64,000 bases of DNA, taken from positions 79,717-143,716 of the forward strand of contig CABMDC010000007.1 of assembly GCA_902384795.1 (NCBI GenBank), given 5' to 3'. Every line of letters begins with the position of its first letter. Position 1 is the first letter of the stretch. Shown here piece after piece: positions 1 through 7,449 of this stretch. The DNA comes from Candidatus Gugararchaeum adminiculabundum (lineage in GTDB: Archaea; Micrarchaeota; Micrarchaeia; Burarchaeales; Gugararchaeaceae). The notes below the pieces were generated by a model. That model saw only the letters and a program-made list of their open reading frames with translations, did no database searches and had not been told where the DNA came from. A program made the position numbers and the translations under genes.

Positions 1-201
1 ATTGTAGAGTTCAGCAAAGAAATAACACTCCGACCTGGTGATTGGCATGCGTACAACAACAGAGCGAACGCTTACAACAAAATTGGGAGGCATGACCTTG
101 CCCTAAAAGATTGCGAAAGCGCATTGAAACGTGGAGCCGAGGAACGATTCGTGAGATACAACCGCGATTTGGCGCGGAAGTTTGGGGAAATTGAAGAATA
201 A
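1..201 (+). CDS. TPR-repeat protein, C-terminal fragment (cut by window start)
   Basis: Frame 1 is open from base 1 and ends in TAA at 199-201. The 66 visible residues contain a recognisable tetratricopeptide repeat (GDWHAYNNRANAYNKIGRHD, then a helix DLALKDCESALKRG). TPRs are protein-protein interaction scaffolds; the rest of the gene lies outside the window, so no further role can be given. It ends 10 bases before the next start, so it is probably the upstream gene of the same operon. Confidence 0.7.
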   Translation: MVEFSKEITLRPGDWHAYNNRANAYNKIGRHDLALKDCESALKRGAEERFVRYNRDLARKFGEIEE

Positions 202-211
202 GGTGAAGAAT

Positions 212-568
212 ATGGATAAGAAAAATGGGATAACGTTGATAATCGGAGGGAACGCGAGTGGCAAAACTCGGCTGCTGAAAGAGTTGAGGGAGATTGCAGG
301 CGGAAATGCTGAATATTACAATTACCGCGAAACCGAGGATTTGCTCGCGCAGGAAATGGATAAGGAAAAATTCAGCACACTTTTGGTTGATGAGCCGTTT
401 ATCACGGGGCAGATTGGCGGAAAGCCAATTGCCAAGTTCATCATGCAACTGGCAAAGAAAAGAAAGGTAGTGGTGGCAACCTCTTTTGATGGCGCAGAGT
501 TTCTCTTTTCAGCTGCGGGAGATTTGAAGTTGGAAATATTTTACATGTCGTATTGGCACGCGAGGTGA
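212..568 (+). CDS. Small P-loop ATPase-like protein (paralogue of the 1371 gene)
   Basis: 118 residues. A Walker A motif GGNASGKTR sits at the N-terminus and a Walker B-like strand TLLVDEPF near the middle, followed by KKRKVVVATS, the usual post-Walker-B strand of ABC/RecA-type ATPases. No ABC signature is visible and the protein is far shorter than an ABC ATPase, so it is a minimal or truncated NTPase domain. I chose ATG 212 rather than TTG 182 because AAGGTGA lies at the right distance upstream and the N-terminus then matches its paralogue (MDKKN.ITLIIGG). It shares obvious nucleotide similarity with the start of the 1371 gene, indicating a local duplication. Function unknown. Confidence 0.7.
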   Translation: MDKKNGITLIIGGNASGKTRLLKELREIAGGNAEYYNYRETEDLLAQEMDKEKFSTLLVDEPFITGQIGGKPIAKFIMQLAKKRKVVVATSFDGAEFLFSAAGDLKLEIFYMSYWHAR

Positions 569-573
569 TGTTT

Positions 574-999
574 ATGGACACTGAAAGTAAAGAGGATCTT
601 GAAGCTGAAGCAATAAAATTCTACAAAAAACACTACAAAACGTGGGACGAAGAACCAGGAATAAAAGCAGAACCTGGGGCAAAAAACCAAAGAAATCTAT
701 TATTCTGGTGTATTGCAGGCGAGGTAAACGCAACTTACGGGGTAGTTTGGTTTTATGAAACAAAAGAAACGCTATTGGGCAAAATACGCAATAGCCATAG
801 GCCACATCACCTATCTTCCGTCCTATCTCTGGGTGAGAAAAAGGAAGTGGCAAAAAAATTCCCTAGCAAATGTGATAAGTGCGGTTTCCATCGTTTTTTT
901 GGCATCAGGGTAGAGGAAACGTCAATCGGGCATGACATAATAATTTTCTGCCCCTGTTGCAAGGCGGATTTGATAGATGCGTCAATAGGCGACCCGTAG
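574..999 (+). CDS. Hypothetical protein with C-terminal zinc-ribbon-like Cys pairs
   Basis: 141 residues with a charged N-terminal half (MDTESKEDLEAEAIKFYKKH) and a C-terminal four-cysteine arrangement, KCDKCGFH ... FCPCCKADL, which looks like a zinc ribbon. I do not recognise the family. Start ATG 574 is preceded by GGTGATG; the same GGTGATGTTTATGG leader precedes the next gene. It overlaps or abuts the ATPase gene upstream and is probably co-transcribed. Confidence 0.6.
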   Translation: MDTESKEDLEAEAIKFYKKHYKTWDEEPGIKAEPGAKNQRNLLFWCIAGEVNATYGVVWFYETKETLLGKIRNSHRPHHLSSVLSLGEKKEVAKKFPSKCDKCGFHRFFGIRVEETSIGHDIIIFCPCCKADLIDASIGDP

Positions 1000-1009
1000 G
1001 GTGATGTTT

Positions 1010-1336
1010 ATGGTTGATGTGAGATATTATGAAAATCGGAAGCTGCTGAAGGACAATGGCGCGGCGCTGAAGTCCCTGGAAGCAGAACTTGAGAAGAATG
1101 ACTTTCGTATTTCACAATCATGGGGAGGCAAGCGTTTTTTCCTCCACCGGTATGGCAAAGGGCTTTTTGGAACCGGACTCTTTCCAACGGGGCACGAGAT
1201 GGCAGAGCTCAGCTTTTCAGGCCGCAAGATTGTAATCCGCACGAATGATAGGTGTGAGGATGAGGATGTTGCCGCGCTAACTCCAATTCTCAAGGAATTC
1301 GAACAAAAGCACGGCGTTCCCTGTGTTGTTGAATGA
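1010..1336 (+). CDS. Hypothetical protein, 108 aa
   Basis: No family recognised. Compact alpha/beta composition with no membrane segment or cysteine motif. Start ATG 1010 (MVDVRYYENRK) follows the leader GGTGATGTTTATGG, identical to the one in front of the 574 gene, which supports this start over GTG 1001. It sits between two paralogous P-loop genes in a tightly packed plus-strand group. Confidence 0.55.
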   Translation: MVDVRYYENRKLLKDNGAALKSLEAELEKNDFRISQSWGGKRFFLHRYGKGLFGTGLFPTGHEMAELSFSGRKIVIRTNDRCEDEDVAALTPILKEFEQKHGVPCVVE

Positions 1337-1370
1337 AAGTCCCTGAGGAGTAGGGATATGGGTGAAAATT

Positions 1371-2270
1371 ATGGATAAGAAAAATGAAATAACGCTGATA
1401 ATCGGCGGGAGCGCGAGCGGGAAAACCAGATTGCTTAAAGCAATGAAGGAAGCGGCTGGGGAAAACGCGGAATATTATTATTGCAATATAGAAGAAAAAC
1501 TTCCGCAGATTAATGGAGGTTCCTGCGCGCTTCTTTTGGATGAGCCGTTTGGCTGTCTTGATGCCAAGCCGGTTGCGGCACGCATTGGGCGATTGGCAAG
1601 AAAAAGAAAAGTAGTCGTGGCGACCGCCCTTTCGGAAGCGCGGGAATTCGGCTGGGATAAAGCGGAACTGAATGTAATAGAGCTGAAAGGGCATGAAATC
1701 ACGTCCGAGCGAATGAGCGTCATTTGGCAGGGCGTTTCAATTGTTGAGAGGGAAAAATCGCTTTTTAGAGCCACTGATATCGGATACCTTGAAGACGTGA
1801 AGAAAGAGATTGAAGAGCGCGGAGTGAATGTGAACGCCCGTGATTTGGGACTGAGAACCCTGCTGCATTATGCAGATAAACCGGAGATAGCGGAGTATCT
1901 GATAAAAAAAGGGGCGATGGTTGATGCAAGAGATTCTTTTGGCGCAACTCCGCTCTACGATGCTGCGTTCGGAGGAAAAGCTGGAGTAGTAAGAGTTCTA
2001 CTGAAGCATGGAGCCGATCCAAACGCAAAGGGACCTGGAAGGAGTACACCACTGCATGAAGTGTGCCATATGTCTGACGTAAAAATGAAAGGTGCAGATT
2101 ATTTGGAAGTTGCGAAACTACTAGTTAAGGCAGGCGCTGATGTAAACGCAAGGAACAGTTGTGGGTATCCGCTGCTTTATTTTGCAAAAAACAAGAAAGT
2201 GATTAAATTCCTGAAAAAGCACGGGGCAAAAGCCAATAAAAGCAGAGCTAGTAAAGATAAACACCGGTGA
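1371..2270 (+). CDS. P-loop ATPase-like domain fused to ankyrin repeats
   Basis: 299 residues. Residues 1 to about 110 repeat the fold of the 212 gene: Walker A GGSASGKTR and Walker B-like ALLLDEPFGCLDA, which resembles the ABC Walker B/D-loop, followed by RKRKVVVATA. No LSGGQ-type signature is seen. From about residue 135 to the end there are around five ankyrin repeats (for example GATPLYDAAFGGKAGVVRVL, HGADPNAK, KAGADVNARN). ATG 1371 is preceded by GGGTGA. The ankyrin array probably binds a protein partner and the ATPase domain may act as a switch; this is inference. It ends 6 bases before the helicase-nuclease start. Confidence 0.75.
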   Translation: MDKKNEITLIIGGSASGKTRLLKAMKEAAGENAEYYYCNIEEKLPQINGGSCALLLDEPFGCLDAKPVAARIGRLARKRKVVVATALSEAREFGWDKAELNVIELKGHEITSERMSVIWQGVSIVEREKSLFRATDIGYLEDVKKEIEERGVNVNARDLGLRTLLHYADKPEIAEYLIKKGAMVDARDSFGATPLYDAAFGGKAGVVRVLLKHGADPNAKGPGRSTPLHEVCHMSDVKMKGADYLEVAKLLVKAGADVNARNSCGYPLLYFAKNKKVIKFLKKHGAKANKSRASKDKHR

Positions 2271-2276
2271 AACGGC

Positions 2277-5087
2277 ATGAAACTTTCAGACCTAAACAAA
2301 GAGCAACTCGCAGCCGCCACGCACGACGGCAATGTTTTCGTATTGGGCAATCCGGGAACCGGCAAGACCAAGCTCATAACTGGCCGCGTGCTTCACCTGC
2401 TGGAAAAGGGAGTCGCGCCCGAAGACATCCTTTGCATGACATTCACCATAAAAGCAACGGATCAATTGCGCGAAAAGCTTAATGAAAACCTTGGCAAGGA
2501 GCACCCAGAAGTGAATGATGTGTGTGTGGAAACATTCCACTCCTTTTCCTTCAATTCCGTGAAGCCATTTCTGGAACAGCAAGGAGTAAAGACTAACGTG
2601 CTCAGGGAAGGAATGCAGCGGTTCCTGCTTTTCAAAACAATAAAGAAGCTGGACATATTTGACTATTCTGACGAATATTTGGTGGAAATTGCAGCCGACT
2701 TCTCTTCTAAACTCTCTTATCTCAAATCATTCGGAGCCAAAAAGAACTACAGCGCAAAGGACATAATTGCCAAGCTCACCGAGTTATACGGGGAGAAAAA
2801 AGTAAAGCCGGAAGAAGAGAAAATTAAGGCGCTTGTGCCATACATTCCACGTATCCTGAAAGAATACGATGAGGAAAAGGCAAAGCACGGGATTGATTAC
2901 ACTGACATGCTCCTATTTTTCAAAGAACAACTTAACAAAGAACCGATGCATTTTGAGCACGTGATTGTTGACGAACTGCAGGATGCGAACGAATTGCAGG
3001 CGGATATTGTTCTCAAGCTCGCTGAAAAAGGCATCTACTTTGTTGTCGGCGACAGGAAGCAGAGTATTTTCCGCTTTCAGGGCGCGTCGGTCAACACTTT
3101 TCAGAGATTTAAGAAAAAGGCAAAGGAATTCGTGCTTGTGAAAAACTACCGTTCAACTGATGAAATTTTGCAGTATGCAAAGGAATACCTCATCCAGAAA
3201 ACAGACTCGTACAAGGATGAACTGAAGGGGCTGTCAAGCGAGAAAAAGGGCAGCAAACCTGCCATCCTAAGCGCCGAAGGCGACACTTCTGTTGTGATTC
3301 ATTTCATAGACAAGATGCTGAAGAAGCATGGAGAAGTTGCGATAATCGCGCTCAGGCATGCGCAGCTCAGGGAAGTTGCCGACATGCTTGATCTTCTTGG
3401 CAAGGAATACACCATAACCGGCACTCGAAACTCCACTTCAGAGTACACGAAAGAGTGCATCACTGACTTGATTAATGTGCTACTGAACAAGGATAAGGAT
3501 AGTTTCCTGCGAGTATTGGCTTCGCCGTTTGTGAATGTCAGTTTCAGAGATGTGATTGAGCTAAAAGAGGAGATGGTTGAGAAAGACATAACCGACATAG
3601 AAAAACTCAGGGGAAAGCCGGTGCTAAAAGGCTTTTTTGCCATGTACGACCGATTCAAGGAAAGCAGCGCCACGATGTACAAATCCTTTGGCATTCTCTT
3701 TGACCAGTTTTTGCTCCCTTCTGCCTTGAGCCTGGGCAAGGATCAGTTCCTCACTACAAACGGCATCTACTCCTCTGTGCGCGAGTACTTTGAGGAAGCT
3801 GTTTTCACCAGGCACAATGACCTGATTGATTACATCTCCATTTCAAGCGAGATTTACGAGCTCGTAATCGGAGAAGAAGAGAGCAAGATAAAACTCTTCA
3901 CAGTCCACTCGGCAAAAGGTAAGGAGTTTGAGTCGGTCATTTACATGCCGTCAAAAGGCGGAAGCGGTACAAAATTCATAGAATGGACTTTTGACGGGAT
4001 GATTTTGCAGGACTATGACATAACCGAGGATTTGAATTTTGAGGAGTTCAAAGTGGATTTTGTTGCCATGACCAGGGCAATGAACGAGCTTACGGTCATA
4101 GGCAAGCCTACCTACTATTTGGAGGGAGTTTCTTCCAAGATTGATTCAACCGAGATACCAAATCTTGAGACATTGAATCCGGAAACGAACACGCAGTTAT
4201 TCAACCTCTATTCGCATATTTTGCCTCTGCTTCAGGAGTGCAAATATGATTCCGCGATTACGGAGATAAACGGGCTGCGCAAAAAGAGGCCAATTGTTTT
4301 GGATTGGCTGCTGAAATACGCAGATGACCGAAGGCGCGCAAACAAGAGCTATTCCTACTCCTACTTCAAATCATTTTTAGATTGCCCTCGCAAGTTCCTT
4401 TTTACCCAATTGCTCGAGGTGAACGCCTTTGAGCCGAGCACAGGAGCGATGGATTTCGGCACTGCTGTGCACGATGCGCTTGAAACCATGAGCAAGAAAG
4501 GGACTGTTTCCTTAGACCACATAAAAGACAAGAAGGTCAGGGATGCAGTTGCAAACGCGTTCCTTTGTGAAGCCGAACTTTTGGAGAAGTTGAAGGCGGA
4601 AACCTCCAAGTTCGTGAGCGCGGAAGGAGATTACACAGTTCCTTTGTCTGAATTCCTTGGGAAGAAATGCGAAGGAAAGATACACGGGAAAGTTGACAAG
4701 ATTTTCGAGGCCAACGGGAAGACGGTAATTGTTGACTATAAAACAAGCGCAGGCGGTGATGCGGACAGCAATCAGCTGCATCTTTACCGCTATCTTTACA
4801 GCACTGAGAAGAAGATTAAGGATATTGAGTCGATTCTTCCTTACTTCTACTTCGTTTATGTGCGCGACAATCCTGTTAAAAGCGAAAGTGGGCGCGGGCA
4901 TAAAATTGCCGGTGCGCAAAGCGCCAAATACGCAGAGAAACTTCAAGAGATGCGCTCCGCTGTGGAGCAGATTGCGCTTGGAGATCCGGTTGTTTTTCTT
5001 TCAAAGAATGAAAAGGGATGCGACAGATGTCCCGCTAAATTGTTGTGTGAACGTTTAGAGTGGGAGAAGAGAGGGCAATCAGAGTAG
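2277..5087 (+). CDS. UvrD/PcrA-like SF1A helicase fused to a RecB/AddB-type nuclease
   Basis: 936 residues. Helicase motifs in order: GNPGTGKT (I), DELQD (II), GDRKQSIFRFQGA (III), KNYRST (IV), TVHSAKGKEFE (V), VAMTRA (VI). The C-terminal third has a PD-(D/E)XK nuclease (GTAVHDALE, GKVDKIFEANGKTVIVDYKT) and cysteines in FLDCPRKF plus GCDRCPAKLLC, the layout of the AddB-type iron-sulfur cluster. It should unwind and degrade DNA ends, in recombinational repair or defence. ATG 2277 follows GGTGA and overlaps the upstream stop region, so it belongs to the same operon as the P-loop-ankyrin gene. Family confident; the exact pathway is not. Confidence 0.9.
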   Translation: MKLSDLNKEQLAAATHDGNVFVLGNPGTGKTKLITGRVLHLLEKGVAPEDILCMTFTIKATDQLREKLNENLGKEHPEVNDVCVETFHSFSFNSVKPFLEQQGVKTNVLREGMQRFLLFKTIKKLDIFDYSDEYLVEIAADFSSKLSYLKSFGAKKNYSAKDIIAKLTELYGEKKVKPEEEKIKALVPYIPRILKEYDEEKAKHGIDYTDMLLFFKEQLNKEPMHFEHVIVDELQDANELQADIVLKLAEKGIYFVVGDRKQSIFRFQGASVNTFQRFKKKAKEFVLVKNYRSTDEILQYAKEYLIQKTDSYKDELKGLSSEKKGSKPAILSAEGDTSVVIHFIDKMLKKHGEVAIIALRHAQLREVADMLDLLGKEYTITGTRNSTSEYTKECITDLINVLLNKDKDSFLRVLASPFVNVSFRDVIELKEEMVEKDITDIEKLRGKPVLKGFFAMYDRFKESSATMYKSFGILFDQFLLPSALSLGKDQFLTTNGIYSSVREYFEEAVFTRHNDLIDYISISSEIYELVIGEEESKIKLFTVHSAKGKEFESVIYMPSKGGSGTKFIEWTFDGMILQDYDITEDLNFEEFKVDFVAMTRAMNELTVIGKPTYYLEGVSSKIDSTEIPNLETLNPETNTQLFNLYSHILPLLQECKYDSAITEINGLRKKRPIVLDWLLKYADDRRRANKSYSYSYFKSFLDCPRKFLFTQLLEVNAFEPSTGAMDFGTAVHDALETMSKKGTVSLDHIKDKKVRDAVANAFLCEAELLEKLKAETSKFVSAEGDYTVPLSEFLGKKCEGKIHGKVDKIFEANGKTVIVDYKTSAGGDADSNQLHLYRYLYSTEKKIKDIESILPYFYFVYVRDNPVKSESGRGHKIAGAQSAKYAEKLQEMRSAVEQIALGDPVVFLSKNEKGCDRCPAKLLCERLEWEKRGQSE

Positions 5088-5093
5088 GAATGT

Positions 5094-5174
5094 TAGAGAT
5101 CCTGTGGCATCACCGTTGTTCTTTTGTTTGCTTTCGCACACTTGTACGCCTCGTCAAGCGTTTCCGCGAACTCA
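5094..5174 (-). pseudogene. Truncated histone-fold gene remnant
   Basis: On the minus strand this reads ETLDEAYKCAKANKRTTVMPQDL followed by TAA. It is nearly the same as the last half of the intact histone-fold protein at 5899-6069 (ETLDSACRRAKANKRTTVMEQDL), and the nucleotide sequences are also clearly alike. The N-terminal half is missing; the 5172-5837 gene occupies its place. It looks like a broken second copy left by duplication plus insertion or recombination. It is too short for the ORF track. Confidence 0.7.
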
Positions 5175-5837
5175 AAGTTGAATTAACAAATTGAGCCGCT
5201 TTGAGCTTTTACCCAGATCCAGTTTATCTGAGTTTTTTATCAGTTCAATGAATTCGTTTCTAGTTAACCCTGATAGATTTTTTTGAACGAGTTTGGCTGC
5301 CGGGATAATTTTTACTTTTTGGTGCTCTTCGGAGGATAGGGTAGCCACGTTTGGGATGAACCTATTCGTGATCGAAACATTATCTATCTCAATCTCATGA
5401 GGTTGATTCATGTTTATTCGACCAAATTCTGGTTGATTAATGTCCAAAAGAGCATAAAGCTCTGTTGGAAATGGATCGGTGCAAAGATCACTCATCTGAT
5501 TCAGGCAGGGTAAAGCATAAAAAACAGAATTTGGTTTGGAACTTGCAAGATACGTTAAGATCCTATGCTGATCTCTTGTTACGTTTGTATTTATTTTGAA
5601 TCTGAACTTGAACATATTGTGGGGTCTCGGTTCAATACCAAAAGGTCGCTTGAACTGGAAATATGAAATCATGCTGCTCGGAGCCAGTTTATGAACTATG
5701 CCGCAGTCCCATCCAACTCCTCGTTCTTCCTGAAGACTAGTGCCGACCCAGACGAGATTGCTTTGTTGTTGATAGTATCTAACAAAGTTGATCTCAAACG
5801 TTTTTTCTGTTATTCTTAAAGGCATAGACGACACCAT
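5172..5837 (-). CDS. Hypothetical protein, 221 aa, AT-rich, inserted between histone-fold copies
   Basis: No family recognised. Sequence is rich in Asn, Ile, Phe and Lys, with higher AT than the surrounding genes, suggesting transfer. I start at ATG 5837 (MVSSMPLRIT) because a TATA-like ATTTAAGATTA lies about 30 nt upstream, giving a leaderless transcript; the ORF-track start at 5963 would overlap the histone-fold gene. The C-terminal part has a helical DUF-like look (HQKVKIIPAAKLVQKNLSGL). It ends exactly where the truncated histone-fold remnant begins. Confidence 0.55.
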   Translation of the reverse strand: MVSSMPLRITEKTFEINFVRYYQQQSNLVWVGTSLQEERGVGWDCGIVHKLAPSSMISYFQFKRPFGIEPRPHNMFKFRFKINTNVTRDQHRILTYLASSKPNSVFYALPCLNQMSDLCTDPFPTELYALLDINQPEFGRINMNQPHEIEIDNVSITNRFIPNVATLSSEEHQKVKIIPAAKLVQKNLSGLTRNEFIELIKNSDKLDLGKSSKRLNLLIQL

Positions 5838-5898
5838 ATTAACGGAGTTTCTTACGAGGATAATCTTAAATCGTATACTGGTTAATCTCTGTATTATA

Positions 5899-6069
5899 TT
5901 ACAAATCCTGCTCCATAACTGTAGTTCTTTTGTTCGCTTTCGCACGCCTGCACGCGCTATCAAGCGTTTCAGCGACTTTTTTGTCGAGCGCTTCTATGAG
6001 TGAACCCGAAACGCGCATGCTATTTTCTTTTAGGTACACCTTCACGTTGTTTTTTGTTACAAAATTCAT
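5899..6069 (-). CDS. Short histone-fold DNA-binding protein (56 aa)
   Basis: Not in the ORF track because of its length. The protein starts MNFVTKNNVKVYLKENSMRV and ends RAKANKRTTVMEQDL. The spacing RVS...ALDKKVAETLDSA..RAK..KRTTV...DL matches the archaeal histone fold (loop 1 R-V-S, long middle helix, loop 2 R-T-V, final D-L), but the third helix is absent, as in the short single-histone-fold families of archaea and some bacteria. GGGGTG lies 6-7 nt before ATG 6069 and the orc1/cdc6 stop is 11 bases upstream, so the two are likely co-transcribed. It probably binds DNA as a dimer or oligomer. Confidence 0.75.
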   Translation of the reverse strand: MNFVTKNNVKVYLKENSMRVSGSLIEALDKKVAETLDSACRRAKANKRTTVMEQDL

Positions 6070-6080
6070 CTTATACACCC

Positions 6081-7232
6081 CTATTTTTTGAGCCCTAAGA
6101 ACCTGACGGCTTTCGGAGCTATAGCCGGAGCCTGCCAGCCAGGAACCTCAACATCAAAAACTTCCAGAATCTTTTTCGCTTCCAAAAGCCGGACGTAATT
6201 TCGTATTTGCCGCTTAGTCCTTTCCGCTTTTTTCGCGAACTCCGCGTACAGATCGCTGAATGTCGCTTCGCCACCCGCTTTCTTGACTATTTCAAGAAGC
6301 CATTTTTCCTCGGTTGTCGGGCTGAGCTCGCTGAGATTGAACGGGAGTTTTTCAAGCGGCTCTTTCGTTTTCTTCAGACTGTGCTTCACCGCTTCGAGTC
6401 CTTCTGAAACGTCTTTTTGGTTGATTGATTTCGCTTTCCGGTTTTCAGCTATGTTCGCGGCTCTCCAGAGAACTTCAAGCGCAAGCCGTACATTGCTTCC
6501 ATTTTCTTTCGCCGCTAACGCGCATGAGTTGATTACTGATTTCGGGCAGGTACCAGGAGCGAACGCGAGCTTCGCCCGCTCGTTCAAAATGTCTTCGAGC
6601 TGCTGAACTGTGTACTCCTTGAATTCAAGGCTGGACATCCTCAAGGAAGTTTTCACTCGCTCGTCAAATTTGGAGAGAAGCGCAGAATCAGCGGATACGC
6701 CGATTATGCCAAAAAGCCCTTCTCTTTTTTCGTTTGCCCGTGCCAGGCTGTATAATAGTTCGAACTCATTCCGGTAAGCAAGGCTGTCAAACTCGTCTAA
6801 GGCGATAAGAACAGAGAGCTTTTCTTTTACGAGCTTTTCAATGATCTGACTGAAAACCTCGTCAGTCGCAAGGCCTCTTCTTGGAATTGCCAATTCAAGG
6901 GCTTCTGCGATTTTTGAGTAAACCGACATTTGCGTGTAAGTTTCCCAGCAGTTCACATAAACCGGAATGACCCTTGAAGAGAAGTCCTTGAGCTGCGAAA
7001 GGGCATATTTCATGCTGGTCGTTTTCCCAGTTCCTGACCTGCCGCAAACGAAAATATTCTTACATGGCTTGCCTTCAGTCAGTGGTTTTATTGATTCTGC
7101 AATTTCGTTGAGCTCACCTTCGCGGTGGAGGACTTCCGGAGGCGCGTACTGCGCAAGAAGAACTTCCTCCTTCCGCAGAATGGCCGGCTCGGCATGGTCT
7201 CCTCTATTCTTGAAAAGTTCGCTCATATTCAC
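6081..7232 (-). CDS. orc1/cdc6: Orc1/Cdc6 replication initiator AAA+ ATPase
   Basis: 383 residues, normal for the family. Walker A CGRSGTGKTT at about residues 63-72, Walker B VLIALDEFDSLA near residue 143, sensor region ANEKREGLFGIIGVSAD, and a C-terminal winged-helix domain (ATFSDLYAEFAKKAERTKRQ, then ILEVFDVEVPGW). The family recognises origin recognition boxes and loads the MCM helicase. ATG 7232 or 7226 are possible; a TTTAATATT box about 30 nt upstream suggests a leaderless start. An ORB-like palindrome lies just upstream of that box at 7288, and the histone-fold gene follows directly. Confidence 0.95.
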   Translation of the reverse strand: MNMSELFKNRGDHAEPAILRKEEVLLAQYAPPEVLHREGELNEIAESIKPLTEGKPCKNIFVCGRSGTGKTTSMKYALSQLKDFSSRVIPVYVNCWETYTQMSVYSKIAEALELAIPRRGLATDEVFSQIIEKLVKEKLSVLIALDEFDSLAYRNEFELLYSLARANEKREGLFGIIGVSADSALLSKFDERVKTSLRMSSLEFKEYTVQQLEDILNERAKLAFAPGTCPKSVINSCALAAKENGSNVRLALEVLWRAANIAENRKAKSINQKDVSEGLEAVKHSLKKTKEPLEKLPFNLSELSPTTEEKWLLEIVKKAGGEATFSDLYAEFAKKAERTKRQIRNYVRLLEAKKILEVFDVEVPGWQAPAIAPKAVRFLGLKK

Positions 7233-7449
7233 ACCGAACCAATTTATGGCAGGAAACCAATATTAAACTAAGCCATGAAACTTCATTATTTCCTAGGAAA
7301 TGAGCTGTGTCTACTCAGAGAAGGAAGATTGAATTTACGAATTTACTATAGTGGATAATCAGTGCAATAGGGCAAGGACTACTAATGAGAAGCCAAGAAT
7401 TATTGTGAAGATAGCGCGTGTTTGAAAAAATGAATCGTTGATTTTATTC
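7233..7449. other. AT-rich intergenic region upstream of orc1/cdc6, candidate origin
   Basis: 217 bases without a gene, between the 5' end of orc1/cdc6 and the 3' end of the AIPR gene. It holds the orc1 TATA-like box (TTTAATATT on the minus strand near 7262), the palindrome at 7288-7302, and AT-rich sequence such as GAATTTACGAATTTACTATA. Archaeal origins commonly lie beside orc1/cdc6; that is the basis for the origin suggestion. No replication data are available. Confidence 0.45.
7288..7302 (+). promoter_or_regulatory. ORB-like palindrome, copy 1
   Basis: ATTTCCTAGGAAAT is a perfect palindrome, followed by GAGCTGTGTC. Copies at 9273 and 10419 are in the same orientation and share GA.CTGT..TC downstream in two of three cases. 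The TTTCC..GGAAA dyad resembles the dyad of archaeal origin recognition boxes bound by Orc1/Cdc6, and this copy sits directly upstream of the orc1/cdc6 promoter. It may serve as an initiator-binding or autoregulatory site. Confidence 0.5.
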
